A DNA stretch of 64,000 nt, taken from contig AP025042.1 in the NCBI GenBank assembly GCA_036186865.1, positions 31,059,727 to 31,123,726 on the forward strand. The letters run 5' to 3'. Below, piece by piece: positions 1 to 10,439 of this stretch; within the stretch, counting starts at the first letter, position 1; every line of letters starts with the position of its first letter. The notes under the pieces were generated by a model that searched no databases, was not told the DNA's origin, and was given only the letters and a program-made list of their open reading frames with translations. Source of the DNA: Eustoma russellianum. Taxonomy: Eukaryota > Streptophyta > Magnoliopsida > Gentianales > Gentianaceae. The position numbers were made by a program, and so were the translations under genes.

Positions 1-429
1 CATCGATCTTGATTCCTTCATATTCCAGATTATCCACCAGTTGTTGGAATTGATGGATTTGATCATTGATTGGAGAATGATCAACCATCTGGAGCTTCAA
101 GAATTCACTCACCACATACTTGCGTTTGCCAACGTCTTCAGCACCATATTTTTTTCCAGTGCTGACCAAATCTCTTTTGCATACGTGAATTTGACATGAA
201 TGTCAAACAGAGAATTGGTCAGGAAATGTAGTATGTGTTCTCTGCAAGTAGCGTTGTCTGCATCATATTTGCATGCTTCAGTTACATCACTAGGCTTATC
301 CATCTTGAGTACATATGAAACTGATAGCATTTCGAGGAAGAACAGCACTTTAGCCGCCCACCTCTTGTAGAACTTGCCATCAAATGGCTCTAACTTAGAC
401 ATATCCAGTAAAGCTTGCTTGGATGCCAT
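1..429 (-). pseudogene. Copia-A gag fragment (edge of window)
   Basis: This is the N-terminal part of a Ty1/Copia Gag, the capsid protein of an LTR retrotransposon. It starts with MASKQALLDMSKLEPFDG and has the W-x-x-x-hydrophobic and LTNSLFDI-type blocks of the plant Copia gag (UBN2/DUF4219-like) family. The frame is open from 429 down to 109. The recognisable continuation (a block containing KYVVSEFLKLQMVDHSPI) then appears in another frame down to base 1. The switch lies in an A-run near 150-156, where one extra base explains it, so this copy is frameshifted. The rest of gag and all of pol lie outside the window. I infer that the 5' leader and LTR are at higher coordinates (430 to about 1270). 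Confidence 0.75.
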
Positions 430-547
430 CTAAATTGCTTTAAGATTGTTTGGAAAAATACAGCAAACAAGCAAGAATATAATCAAGTAAAAGCCGAGAT
501 GAGTCTCAAGATGACTTTATCCTTAAAGTAATTTAGTCTCTACCAAA

Positions 548-1270
548 TGAGCAAGGTAGACAACAAGACTAATGCTTCCCAAGATATAGCGGCTTTCTTC
601 TTGTCTTTTGTTATAGGAGAAGAAGATTGAACTTGTTGTAGATGTGAAAGATAAAGGAGAGTTGGAGAGAAAGAATGTTGAGAATTTCTTAGATTTTACA
701 AGATTGTATTCTATTTGTTGAAGATACCAAGGTCTACTATATATAGACCTTAGGGTGTGTCAAAAGCCACTTTTGAAACTTGTCTCAGCCTGGTTTCAAC
801 CTCCAATGGCAGTTGTTTACCGTTCATAGGTGAAGGGAGATGATCCTTGGACCAAAATCTACAATTCAAAGTGAAGAGTTCTGTCCGTTGGCACATCGAT
901 CGATCACATTGATTGATCGATGTCACTTTGATCGATCGATGTGATCGTTCGAAGTCAGACAGAAACTCCAACTTTCATTCTGTCTTACATCGATCGATCA
1001 CATCGATCGATCGATGTCACATAGATCGATCGATGTGATCGATCCATGTTGGACAAAATTCTTCTTGGTTTGCAACACACCACATCGATCAATCGATGTG
1101 TATATCGATCAATCGATGTCCCTCACATTGATCGATCGAAGTCCTCCAGAACACTCAACTTTATTCCAACATTCACTTGATTCAATCCAGCCGAAACATG
1201 GATCGATACAAGTGACCTATTTTCAGTTAGAAGTGTTCCAAACATCATATGAATCTCCCAAACAACCTTA
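548..1270 (-). repeat. Probable 5' LTR of Copia-A (boundaries inferred)
   Basis: This lies upstream of the Copia-A gag on the minus strand. A TATA-like tract sits at 734-748 (TATATATAG on minus). A pyrimidine-rich leader follows, and a degenerate primer-binding-like TGGTA-GAGAC lies on minus at about 535-547, which would put the LTR inner end near 548. The outer end is not defined; similarity to an LTR fades around 1270. The part upstream of the TATA box, the expected U3, carries the palindromic array described separately. The second LTR would be left of the window, so LTR status cannot be confirmed here. Confidence 0.45.
893..1141. repeat. Array of ATCGATCGAT palindromes in Copia-A LTR
   Basis: At least eight copies or variants of a palindromic core occur in 250 bp, including the perfect 18-mer ACATCGATCGATCGATGT near 997-1019 and variants with CATTGATTGATCGATGT or ATCGATCAATCGATGT. 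Spacing is irregular (roughly 20-50 bp), and several palindromes sit back to back, so longer cruciform or hairpin structures are possible. A near-identical array lies in the unrelated chromovirus LTR at 60361-60610. Function unknown. Confidence 0.85.
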
Positions 1271-1963
1271 AACATGTTCTACATAAGTTTGGAGCACACG
1301 TCAAAGTACTTTAACGTACTTTTCCAACCGAAACCTCTTCAATTTCGTTATGGTCATATTTTTTTTTTACACCATGCAGTTCTTCAACTATTAGTCAATG
1401 TTTTACACCTGCCGAACACCACGATAATTCACATTTATCAATAACCCGTTTGTCCGGCCAGCCACGGCGCCTTCTTTGTCATTTTCTTCAGTTTAGTCTG
1501 TGGATATTTGCCATTTGTGTTTAGTGTCTAATTCTGAAAGAACTTCAGCTCTTAATAAGTTCAAACACCTAGTTTCAAAATCATAAACATGTGGCCTCCT
1601 TCAAAAAAAAAAAAAAAATAGCAAACAGGTGGCTTTTGTCTTCTTTCAATGTTTAGCAATATATTCTATCTACTTGTGTCCAATGTCTAGTATTAGTCTA
1701 CTAGTAATTGACAGTTCACATGTCTTCATCATATATGGCTTATGATGTGAATACTGAAATGCAAGAACTCAGCTCCACCGAAAACAGACAAAAGAATAAG
1801 ACAGGTGACTAACTTCAATAAAGAAACAGCCACAATGACCAAATGAATCTCAAAGAGAACGTATGCAATGGTGCCGGCTGCCAACCAAATAACCATTCCC
1901 TTTTGATTAGTGCAATCTTCAATGCAAGTGCCAATTGGTAACATATGGAAAGGTAGCCGATTC
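1271..1963. other. Intergenic, no gene recognised
   Basis: AT-rich sequence with short A and T runs (for example 1362-1370 and 1601-1619). No convincing coding region was seen. A minus-strand ORF at 1729-2034 runs into the TRIM LTR and shows no recognisable domain. Confidence 0.5.
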
Positions 1964-2650
1964 CCATAATATTGTCCCACATCAGACAATTTGAGATAAA
2001 ATATATAGGTTATATGAGGATGAGGTACCATCACCTATTGCCTTAAGGTTTTGAATGGATATGAGCCTCAACTCATGTAAGCCCAAGTTTTAACATGGTA
2101 TCAGAACCAGTTTAAAATGTGGACTCACACCTTTCATGGCCCATGATTGGCCATTTATTGTCTTCCCTCATCAAACTTCAGAAGTTGGCTTGTGGTTTGT
2201 TATTGAGGGCGGGTTCTCAAAAGCGTGTGTATGTCAAGCCACGTTGCCTCGTGAGGACGGGTATTGAGAATATTGTCCTATATCAGACAATTTGATATAA
2301 AATATATAGGTTATATGTCACGTTGCCTCGTGAGGACGGGTGTTTAGAATATTGTCCCCCACCAGACAATTTGAGATAAAATGCATAGGTTATATGCCAC
2401 GTTGCCTCGTGAAGGGGTGTTGAGAATATTGTCCCACATCAGACAATTTGAGATAAAATACCTGAGTTATGAGGATGAGGTACCATCATTCATTGTCTAG
2501 AATATTGTCTCACGGCGGACAATTTGAGATAAAATACATAAAGATGAGGTATGAGATAAAAAAATATGAGGATGATGTACCACCACTTATTGCCTTAAGA
2601 TTTTGAACGGATATTAGTCTCACCTCATTTAAGCCCTAGTTTCAATACAT
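1964..2650 (+). mobile_element. TRIM-like mini LTR retrotransposon with reiterated LTRs
   Basis: A short LTR (about 1964-2096) begins around ATTGTCCCACATCAGACAA and ends CAAGTTTTAACA. It is followed at once by TGGTATCAGAACC (2097-2109), which matches the initiator-Met tRNA primer-binding site apart from one base. The internal part is only about 150 bp and non-coding. A purine-rich GTGAGGACGGG then precedes a second LTR start at about 2262. Partial LTR copies follow from about 2345, 2430 and 2500, each of the first ones preceded by the same GTTGCCTCGTGA-type junction, and the last runs to about 2650. Length and lack of coding fit TRIMs, which depend on proteins from other elements. The left LTR end and the target duplication are not resolved. 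Confidence 0.7.
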
Positions 2651-3772
2651 GATTTGTGTGTTGCTGAAGGTGTAAAGATTTATTACAATGTTCACTTGTT
2701 CAGTTAAAAAAGAAAGAAAGAAATGGCAAATGAAGTTGAAACGATAAATAAACGAACGACAAAGTACACTAATTCTTAATAAATGCTCCTAATTCCTTCT
2801 TTGAACCGAGTTTGCAACTATGCAATAACAAGTGCATATTCATTTAAAGAAAACGAAAAATATGAATGCATAGACATTTATATTTACACCATTGAAACAC
2901 CATAACAAAGAAAATAACGGTGGGCATAGTTCCGTAGAAAAAGTTTCATGTGTTTAAAGACAGTTATATATGGTAAAGTGTTTGAATCTTACTTTAGATA
3001 TAAGTCTTAGTAGATCATTTTTGATACAAGACGTATCTTTGATTGACATCTCCACAAAGCTTTATATGAGAGACAGTGTTTGTCTTCCAAATTTCGGGTT
3101 TAACTTTTTACTAAAAGTAACGTTATAAATGTTGGATTCTTTTTTTCCTTTTTGAAATATAGTAATTAGAGGAGATCTTGATTCGAGACAAAATGTATAT
3201 TGAGAGTTTTCTTTTAGTTTTTTCTTTTCCCTCTTTCTTCTTTTGTCACTTTTCTCTGTGTATTACTTATTGAGAATTTTTTTTTTATTCATAACAATTA
3301 AGTCGTAGAAAACCATAAGTTGAGGGACTTGATCAAGATGATAGTATTGTTAAAACAGATGAATTATTAACTAAACTTATATCTGGACAAAGACTAAACA
3401 CGAAATAATTTATATCAAACCTTACAAGTGATCATGATATCTTTTATCACATCCAAAATTTAAGGTGTCCGGGTAAAAAAAAAAAAAAACAAGTGCGGTC
3501 TCTGTTCCATCCAAAAATTCCAGCGATTGCATCAATCTTGTGTAAGATTTCCATTTCACTCCAGCTGTGCAATTCAATTATTCCTATTCCTATTTTCTTG
3601 TGAGTACATCCAAACACAAAGGTTATGTCTCCGCATACCGAACTTCATCAAAAACAACCCATATACATATATTTTTTTAAAAAAAAATTAGAGAGGGGAA
3701 TCGAACTCGAGACCTAAGGTTGGGATAAATGCTACTCAACTGCTAGACATAAAGGTTTTTCGCAAAGAACCG
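2651..3772. other. AT-rich intergenic DNA
   Basis: Low-complexity AT-rich sequence with poly-T (3278-3287), poly-A (3474-3490) and A/T runs near 3670. No supported gene or RNA was seen. Confidence 0.5.
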
Positions 3773-3838
3773 ATATATATATATATATGTGTGTGTGTAT
3801 ACACACACACGCACACACACATATGTATATGTATATAT
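3773..3838. repeat. AT/GT compound microsatellite
   Basis: Tracts of (AT)n, (GT)n, (AC)n and (TA)n follow one another. The TGTGTGTGTATACACACACAC part at its centre is self-complementary. Confidence 0.9.
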
Positions 3839-3863
3839 ATGTAACGTATCCAAAGCTACAAAC

Positions 3864-4147
3864 TGTTGAGTATTTAGAGAATTTGCATTCATTCAAATTA
3901 GTTGTAAGTTACAAGGTAGTTTCTCTTTTATAGGGAAATAATTATACTCCTAACGGCTGTTTTTTCCATTTGGATAGTGGTCACTGTTCATATACAGTAA
4001 TTTCTAACGTCTATGGAAGCGGCTAGTTACCTATTCCGCTCAGCTATGTACAGTAAAAAAAATTTAAGTTATAATATTTACAAAGACTAACTATAACAGC
4101 TCGGTCTTAGCGTTACTGCCTTGCTTGTAATTCACCTCGGCTCAACA
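3864..4147 (-). repeat. Possible solo LTR (TGTTGAG...CTCAACA)
   Basis: A 284-bp segment is bounded by TGTTGAG and CTCAACA, the inverted-repeat ends typical of Copia-type LTRs. Read on the minus strand it contains a TATA-like CCCTATAAAAGAG near 3930-3945, upstream of the inferred end. The flanking bases (ACAAAC and CTTCC) do not form a target duplication, so it may be a remnant of a larger element rather than a true solo LTR. Confidence 0.35.
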
Positions 4148-4548
4148 CTTCCTTAACTCTGGTTCTGCTATGCATCTATTCAGCTCTTATTCACCTTAGT
4201 CCGTCTCTCTTCTTCACTTCAGTCTATCCTTATTTCGTCCTTACCTCATCAATTCAGCTTCTCTATTCAGGTCAGCTCGGACGACTGACTTGGTCACTTT
4301 CTTTCATTAGTCATTTTGTCTAAGTCAGCCTACTTCAGCTCAACTCAGCACACTTTAGTTGGAGTTATTTCTACACGAACCATATCTATGAATCATATCC
4401 GGGATCACTTCCTCTGATCTTATATGGGTTCTTCTTATATAAGATTGACTCCTACGGTCCAGACAATCCAAAAGAGTTATATAATCCCCTGATCTTATAA
4501 ATGAAACCCCTGAAATTACTAGCATAGAGTAGCAAGACATAAGCCAAA

Positions 4549-4995
4549 ATGTCTGAGAAGAGATTAAAGGATATTTCCTCCCCTGACTCCCTCTCTTTCA
4601 GCAATCTTGTATGCAATCAAAACCAGCAATCATCGCCTCATCCGAGATATGTATACCCTCTTCTCCATAGTAGAAATGCTTCCTCTGAATTTGAGTTCTT
4701 TAAGGGAACTAATGCTATTGATGAGCAGAGTTTTTCGGTCGAAAAGCTATTTGCTTGCAATACTTATCAGCCACAAGGAAGGGGATTGGATTCAGGTGAA
4801 TCTGAAATGCATTCTATTTCAAAGGGTGTGAAGGCAGCTTCTCAAAGCATCAGCAGAAAATCAAGTGGCAAAAAGAAGAATGGGAATGCAGGAAAAGGGA
4901 TTGGGCAGAAGATTTCCATCTTTTCCTGCAAGGATTGCAAGACAACTGAATCTGCTACTCTTAACAGGGATCGATCAAAGCGACACATGCTTTGA
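4549..4995 (+). CDS. Unrecognised 148-aa ORF, possible gene fragment
   Basis: Open frame of 148 codons starting MSEKRLKDISS and ending RSKRHML. I do not recognise it. It is rich in Ser, Lys and Asn, with an acidic-aromatic SSEFEFF patch (about residues 45-51), a basic SRKSSGKKKNG stretch (about 104-114) and a CKDC pair near the C-terminus. No membrane segment is evident. The amino-acid composition looks like real protein rather than a transposon shadow, and no retroelement motif is present. It could be a short plant-specific gene, one exon of a larger gene, or a captured gene fragment. An upstream LTR-like segment and a downstream SINE-like repeat show that it sits among repeats. Confidence 0.3.
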   Translation: MSEKRLKDISSPDSLSFSNLVCNQNQQSSPHPRYVYPLLHSRNASSEFEFFKGTNAIDEQSFSVEKLFACNTYQPQGRGLDSGESEMHSISKGVKAASQSISRKSSGKKKNGNAGKGIGQKISIFSCKDCKTTESATLNRDRSKRHML

Positions 4996-5387
4996 TTTTT
5001 GAGGTTCATTTGGCATGTGTTTTTGTCATTCTTGAGTGCAAGTTCATATTCCTTTTGTTACTATCTTTTCTTTCTTTCTTTCTTTTTTTGGTCTCCTGCA
5101 ATTTAATGTCAAGAACTTTTGCAAATGAGACTGATTCTCTTGAATGTGTTCATTATCGATCAGCATGGATTTAATAAAGTGAACAAGAATTTTTTTTTTT
5201 TTCGATATGAAGTTTCTAAATCTCTCAAAATATTAATAGAAGTGATTGGGATGTTGTCAAATTTGTGATGCTTGTGACGGTTATTGGCATGTGATTCTCC
5301 TTTTTGTTCATGGATTTTGGTCAATGTTAAATGGCTTGAAACATACTACAAAGATCAAAAAATCAAATGTGTGTACAACAACTAATC

Positions 5388-5566
5388 TCCCACCCACCCC
5401 CCACCCCCCACCCCCCAAAGAAAAAAAAAAACCTTGGATCAAAATGAAGTCTTGTGCTATTTTTTTTTTAAACATGGATGAGATTCGAACATTGGTTCCA
5501 TTGACCCTTTTTGGTCTCTTTTTCCCCGTTTTGTGCATGCATTTGGGGTGGGGGTGGGGGTGGGGG
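5388..5566. repeat. Facing C-rich and G-rich runs (G4-prone inverted pair)
   Basis: 5388-5416 is CCC/CCCCCC runs separated by single A bases. 5545-5566 is GGGG-T-GGGGG-T-GGGGG-T-GGGGG. The two tracts are reverse complements of each other, about 130 bp apart. Each could fold alone (G-quadruplex or i-motif), or the two could pair as a long-loop hairpin. Confidence 0.8.
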
Positions 5567-5639
5567 ATTAGTGAGCATATACTTGGGATTTCCTTCCGAA
5601 TGATGTATTGTTAGTTGTAAGGTCCTCTTTTAGGTTGGT

Positions 5640-5772
5640 GGCAAAGACAACTCTGTGTGTTTCTAACACATAGGTATGGTTGTGTACATCCGACCTCTTA
5701 TAATCCGTCATACCTCCCATAACTTGTCATAGACAGGATCATCCAAGGTAATAGGATAATGTTGTTGTTGTT
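5640..5772 (+). mobile_element. TTG-tailed SINE-like repeat, copy 1
   Basis: It contains the family blocks TGTTTCTAACACATAGGTATGG, GTGTACATCCGACCTC and TCATAGACAGGATC, and ends AGGATAATG(TTG)n. The same blocks recur at 17770-17970 (minus), 34600-34800, 42040-42190 and 42260-42482. The TTG tail and the size (about 200 bp when complete) fit a plant SINE. This copy lacks the 5' part. Confidence 0.6.
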
Positions 5773-6148
5773 ACTAATGCAAAGACAAAGAGGGATGTGT
5801 CTTATTTTGTCTCTGTATCTTTCCTAGTATATTTTCTTTCCTTTAACTAAAGTTAAGGAAACTAACGAAAAACTCCGGTTTTCATACTGATTAGAAACAT
5901 GAATGTTCTGTTTATACTCAATCTCAATCTTGAGGAAGATTTCCTTCTATCCCATGGTTTCAAACGTTTGTGAAGATTGTTAGACGTGCCAATTGATATA
6001 ACCTAACGATTTTTACACGAGTGAAAACATACCATAACAAGAATGAAAGAAATTCCACATTGGGGTATTTAATTGTATTGATTCAGGTATGCATTATAAG
6101 CCAATATACGCAGTCCAAAATCAAGCATTCTGATGGTAGCATATCCCT

Positions 6149-7356
6149 ACTTTTTTTTTCTTTTTGCAATTTAAATTTTCATATATTAGTCAAAATGGCA
6201 GATTTACAAAATATGCTATCAACTTGAGAAGTCGAAGCAAGGTGATAAAAGAGGCTTAAAATATGGACTAGACTATTATCATTCTTTACCAAAAAGTGGT
6301 CCAGTATGACCACTAGTCGACCTTTAGCAAAAAGTGGTAACAGGCTACCACACCAAAGCAATACTACAATCATACTAAGCTAAGTTATCAACCCAGGGGA
6401 TGTAATAAACAAAATTAGCAACCAAAGGCAGCAAAACAACATCCCAGCATAAGGGAGGTATCAAAATGATGGTGATATGCCAATGAGAGTATGAAGTGTT
6501 GATCCATGTGGGAATAAGGTGGCTCCACAGAAAGGTCCATTGGTACAGGAACAAGCAGGCTCCAACAGTCAACATCTGGGAGGGCCAGAACTTCATAGCG
6601 CCAAGTGAGGTACACCAACAAGCTGAATCGCTATCCTGCAAAAGGAGAGGAACCAAGCAGTACCATACCAAAAGAAAGAAAGCAATGATAAGCAGAAGTA
6701 CAATAAACCAGCCAGAACAAGGAAATAGAAGAGTAGTACAAGGGACACTGGCTAAGGGATAGCATTCGGAACCATTGGGGTTGAATTTAGCGAAAATTTT
6801 GGTTGAAATACCAAAACTAAGGGCAAGCTTCTAGTTGGCTCTTGTGCATTTGTAACCTCGCCAACTACAGGTGGCAAAGGATATACTATCCAGTGTGTGC
6901 TTAAGGAGGGAAGGGTGATCCATCTCGGACTGATTGAAAATTCTGTAATTGTACTCCCTCCAAATGCGATACACAGTGGAAGCAAACCCAAAGTGAGCAA
7001 GGTTCTTTTGCAGCTTCGAATGCCAGTTTGAATTTGTGCTAAGGACATGAATGATGTCTTGCCAGTTGGCACTATTGAACCTAGTACCTAAGAGGGACAA
7101 GATTGCCTTCCAGATTTGATAGGAGTAGGGACATACAAAAAAGAGATGGTATTGTGTTTCAATAGATCTCTTGCAAAGAACACATATGTTTGATTGAGAT
7201 ACACCCCAGTCATGGAGTTTATCTAAAGTATTCATCTGCTTCCAACATGCAATCCAAAAGATTATGGCATATCGTAGAAGAGAATGCTTACCCCAGACAA
7301 TTGTACTCCAATTGTCAATAGGTCGGCGTACTTGAATTGCTTTGATGGCCTCCATA
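6149..7356 (-). mobile_element. 5'-truncated LINE, 3' end with poly(A)
   Basis: A minus-strand retroposon remnant. It contains the C-terminal zinc-binding domain of a plant LINE ORF2, about 650 bp of 3' UTR, and an A-rich tail (the T-rich run at 6149-6168 on +). The 5' end is cut at about 7356, as usual for incomplete target-primed reverse transcription. No clear target duplication was found. Confidence 0.7.
6831..7355 (-). pseudogene. LINE ORF2 C-terminus (zf-RVT domain)
   Basis: A 174-residue open remnant of the LINE reverse transcriptase polyprotein, covering only the region downstream of the polymerase. The block WGKHSLLRYAIIFWIACW is followed by CVLCKRSIETQYHLFFVC, in which the C-x2-C ... 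H-x4-C pattern is the zinc-binding knuckle of the zf-RVT family. A W-R-x-Y-N-Y-R-I-F segment comes near the end. The endonuclease and the reverse transcriptase catalytic domains are absent because the copy is 5' truncated, so it cannot move by itself. It ends at a normal stop, and the 3' UTR follows toward lower coordinates. The second LINE remnant (41090-41640) has the same domain but is a different, more decayed copy. Confidence 0.75.
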
Positions 7357-8130
7357 TAGATGGATTCAGCGAAACAAAGTAGAAATATAGATGGATTCGG
7401 AGGTATAACATTGTTAAAATAGCAAATTTAACCGTATGATGTATTAACGTTCTTTTCATATAAGTTCGTGTGAAACAAGAGAAACAAAGTGAAAATGAAG
7501 TGGATGCAGAGATGTAACGCTTTTGAAATAGCAATTTTAAACGTAGCATTCAACAGCAGCGTCCTTTTTGAATAAGCTACTGTTTGCACACATACCTTAA
7601 AGCATTCATCTGTGAACTTTGCCTATAACTTTCCAGGGTGCTAATTGAGTTTATTGTTAACTTCCTTGGCTATACTCTTTGCTCATTCTTCCACCTGCCC
7701 CCCTCGCTACAAACGACAGAAAGGATGAGCTTTAGAAAACTATGTATTTTAGAGTTTATTTTTCAAGGTTCCAATCCAAACTATACTGAAGAAATATTGT
7801 GAAAATGTGTATTTGTAGCACCGATAATATGTTGCCACAAAAAAAGACGCAATCATAAACTCAATTGATAATTTAAGTAACAATGTACAAAGTATAAGAT
7901 ATATTTTCATAGTCATCACTTATATAATCATTAAGAAACCTTCCATTAGTAAGTAAATCTTCCAATCAAAATTTGCACCAAAATCTCTTCTATAAAGTGG
8001 AACATAAGAAACAATGCACAAAGTATAAAATATATTATTCACAGTGGTCACCTGTATAAATTATATTACCACCCAAAGGAATTTCAACCTAAAGTTACAG
8101 AGTTTCGGGCAAATAGGATTTTTGGGCCAC
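7357..8130. other. Intergenic, no gene recognised
   Basis: AT-rich. The phrase CACAAAGTATAA...ATATATT occurs twice (about 7886-7910 and 8016-8040), suggesting an old local duplication of about 130 bp. No coding support. Confidence 0.4.
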
Positions 8131-8290
8131 ATAGATAAAAGGCGTTTCCAGTATAATAAGTTCTTACATTTGTACAGGATTCGAAGGCGGGACCAGATTG
8201 TTTTCGGATCTGATGTACGTAACTTTATTCTACATTTTATGCAAGAGGCTGTTTCTGCGTGTCGAACCCGTGATCTCAAAGTCACATAAA
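8131..8290 (-). mobile_element. Au-like SINE, copy 1
   Basis: Read on minus, it has an RNA polymerase III B-box-like GATCACGGGTTCGAC. The Au SINE landmarks follow: GAAACAGCCTCTTGCA, a degenerate GTTACGTACATCAGATC and a GGTCCCGCC block, with a terminal TTATACTGG...CTTTT. The A-box end is not clear, so the copy may be 5' truncated. Au SINEs are tRNA-derived and widespread in flowering plants. Confidence 0.65.
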
Positions 8291-8780
8291 TCAACTTCAT
8301 ATATCGTATCGTGGATTGGATTTGGGCCTCCATTTATTAGGCCCAAAATGTAGTGACCCGACACGTATCCCAAGTCCGCCGTTGATTGCGGCCGATTCAA
8401 CGTAAATGGTAAGATTTCTAGCTTAAAAGGTCTAATCTTTTTCGTATTTTCCAATTTAAGATTTTGTTGACTCGATCCTATGTATCTAAGTCTCCGTGTT
8501 GACTCATCTTTGAGCTAACACTCAACAGTTTTATTTGATTGGTAACCAAATATCAACCGAAAGGCTTTATTTGTCTTCATCATTAGGTGTTTCTCCGTCC
8601 TATTTAAGTAAATCAATATTTACTTTAAATATTGGAGGAACAAAGTTATTTGTATCTCAGTTATCTTCGTGTAAATGACACAGCAGGTCAAACGCTAGTG
8701 TTAGTTAAAAAGAAAAAAGGGGCTGATGACTAATGACGTTAGTAAATCATAATAAAACAAAGTGAGTTGGATGCATATAG

Positions 8781-8964
8781 TGAGATAGGATCCCCTCACC
8801 GTAAGGGGGTGCGGTGACGCGTGACCGCGCGACACGTGGCAGCAAGGAGGATGGTGAGGCTAGATGCAGGTGACTCTCATCTAGCCTCACCACCCCTATT
8901 GTTGCCACGTGTCGCGCGGTCATAAAGAGGATGAAGAAAGTGGAGGTGAAGAGATCCTAACCCA
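8781..8964. mobile_element. Foldback MITE with G-box arms, copy 1
   Basis: A 184-bp element with inverted ends (TGAGATAGGATC and, at the other end, the complement of TGGGTTAGGATC), flanked by CATATAG on both sides (8774-8780 and 8965-8971). The inner arms are long complementary blocks, CCGCGCGACACGTGGCAGCA against TGTTGCCACGTGTCGCGCGG, so most of the element can fold on itself. It is non-coding. Related copies are at 33428-33614 and, diverged, at 38640-38800. The superfamily is not settled; a 7-8 bp duplication would suit hAT. Confidence 0.8.
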
Positions 8965-8971
8965 CATATAG

Positions 8972-10439
8972 TTATATCTACATAGAAATAGTCATGCCTT
9001 AATCATTTGAACATTCATATCATTTGGATGTAAAAGGTGACGTCCAAGGTCTCTGTGGTCCAATTTCAAAGAATTTTATGGAGGATGTAAATCTGGTCAT
9101 TCAGTGGTCACCTATGTAAATAGCACATAATTTAGTGTCTATTAAATGTTTGAGGTCAAACACGCTCCAGTATAGTGTCTATAAAGTGTTTGAAGCCAAA
9201 CTCATTCCGGTATAAATAGTTGACGACATAACTTAAACGTCCAATTAAAATTTGAATCGACAACCTATTTAGCCGATTTACGCATGGGATATTCATCTTA
9301 CTACTTCCAGTCACAGATCAGACATCAGGAAGTCAAGCTGTGAGTTACTAACGTCACTTAGTCCACCCAGTGTAATAATATTTCCACAAACGTCAAAATC
9401 ACATGTGCCTAGCTAAAATTGAAAGTCAGATAATTTTTTTTAATCTTACCAAATTATATTTGTCAGTAAAAGGAGTTTATATGTCTTTCATGAATTTATT
9501 TAAGAATAATGTTTATTTTTAGTTGATAAGAAATGAAACCTTTGCGGAACTAAATAATTTTAAAAAGGAGAAAATGATTTGTACCATAAAATCCATTCTA
9601 TCCACATCCCACTTTTGCATTTGAACGGTTCAGACACTAAAATTTTTGACTCAACTTTGCCATTTGAAACTTATTCATCAATTGAATTACACACACCAAA
9701 AAAAGAAAGTAAGTCAGTTATATATATATATATAATTATTCTGTAAAGATATGAGGTGCATATAATGGCCAGTAAACCTTGCCATGATGTTTATATATCT
9801 AATATATAGATTTTAACTACTATATTAATAAAATTAATTGCATTTATAGATTTTAACTAGTACACCAATAAAGGTGTTTGTATTTTCTGATATTATATAT
9901 GTGTTAAAAGAAAATCGCAATCAATATAGAAGAATGCTAACTCGTATCGTATACTTTCTATCATATGTAAATAACATAAGTTTACTTATAACATATACAA
10001 ACGTTAGCAACATTTCATTTTGCTCAAATCCTAAATTCGGCTCTAACATGCCCTGCATCCAAATCCAATGACGTGAATTAGCCCAGACATAACTCCATTG
10101 GTACGGATTTGCTCCAAGAATTCGAATCTATAGACACGTACAATGTAGGTGTTCTACTGCTGTCAAGCCTTCGGCCTGATTTGCAGAAGCACTGATGACT
10201 GTGTAACTGATCATCTAACCTAGAAGATTGCTGGACGCCGGATTTGAATCCTTCACCATAATTCTTAGGATTGGGACGAAAGGGACCATCAGAACCAATA
10301 AATTACCTTTTTCTCCGATAACGAGAATTAGGCTTGATTCTCGTCTCTCATGACTCATGTTAGCTTTAGGTAGGGATGATAATAATAAAATAATTTCCAA
10401 CTGTCTTTACCTTCACTTACTGCGCACGTCCTCCCTAGC
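8972..10439. other. Intergenic DNA upstream of the receptor-like gene
   Basis: AT-rich, with a 40-bp imperfect direct repeat at about 9131-9211 (TAGTGTCTAT...TTTGAGGTCAAAC type) and a short TA microsatellite at 9718-9734. No gene supported. Confidence 0.5.

Noticed and set aside
893..1141. CRISPR-like regularly repeated palindromes
   Set aside because: Spacing is irregular, the copies are variants, and the context is a plant LTR retrotransposon. No cas genes.
1014..1271. 85-codon ORF with HRSIDV repeats
   Set aside because: It is a translation of the palindrome array; no domain and no independent support.
5246..5614. 122-codon ORF across the C-rich and G-rich tracts
   Set aside because: It owes its length to homopolymer tracts and shows low-complexity Pro and Gly-Trp runs; no homology recognised.
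6375..6762. ORFs on both strands at 6375-6762
   Set aside because: They lie in the LINE 3' UTR and have no domain.
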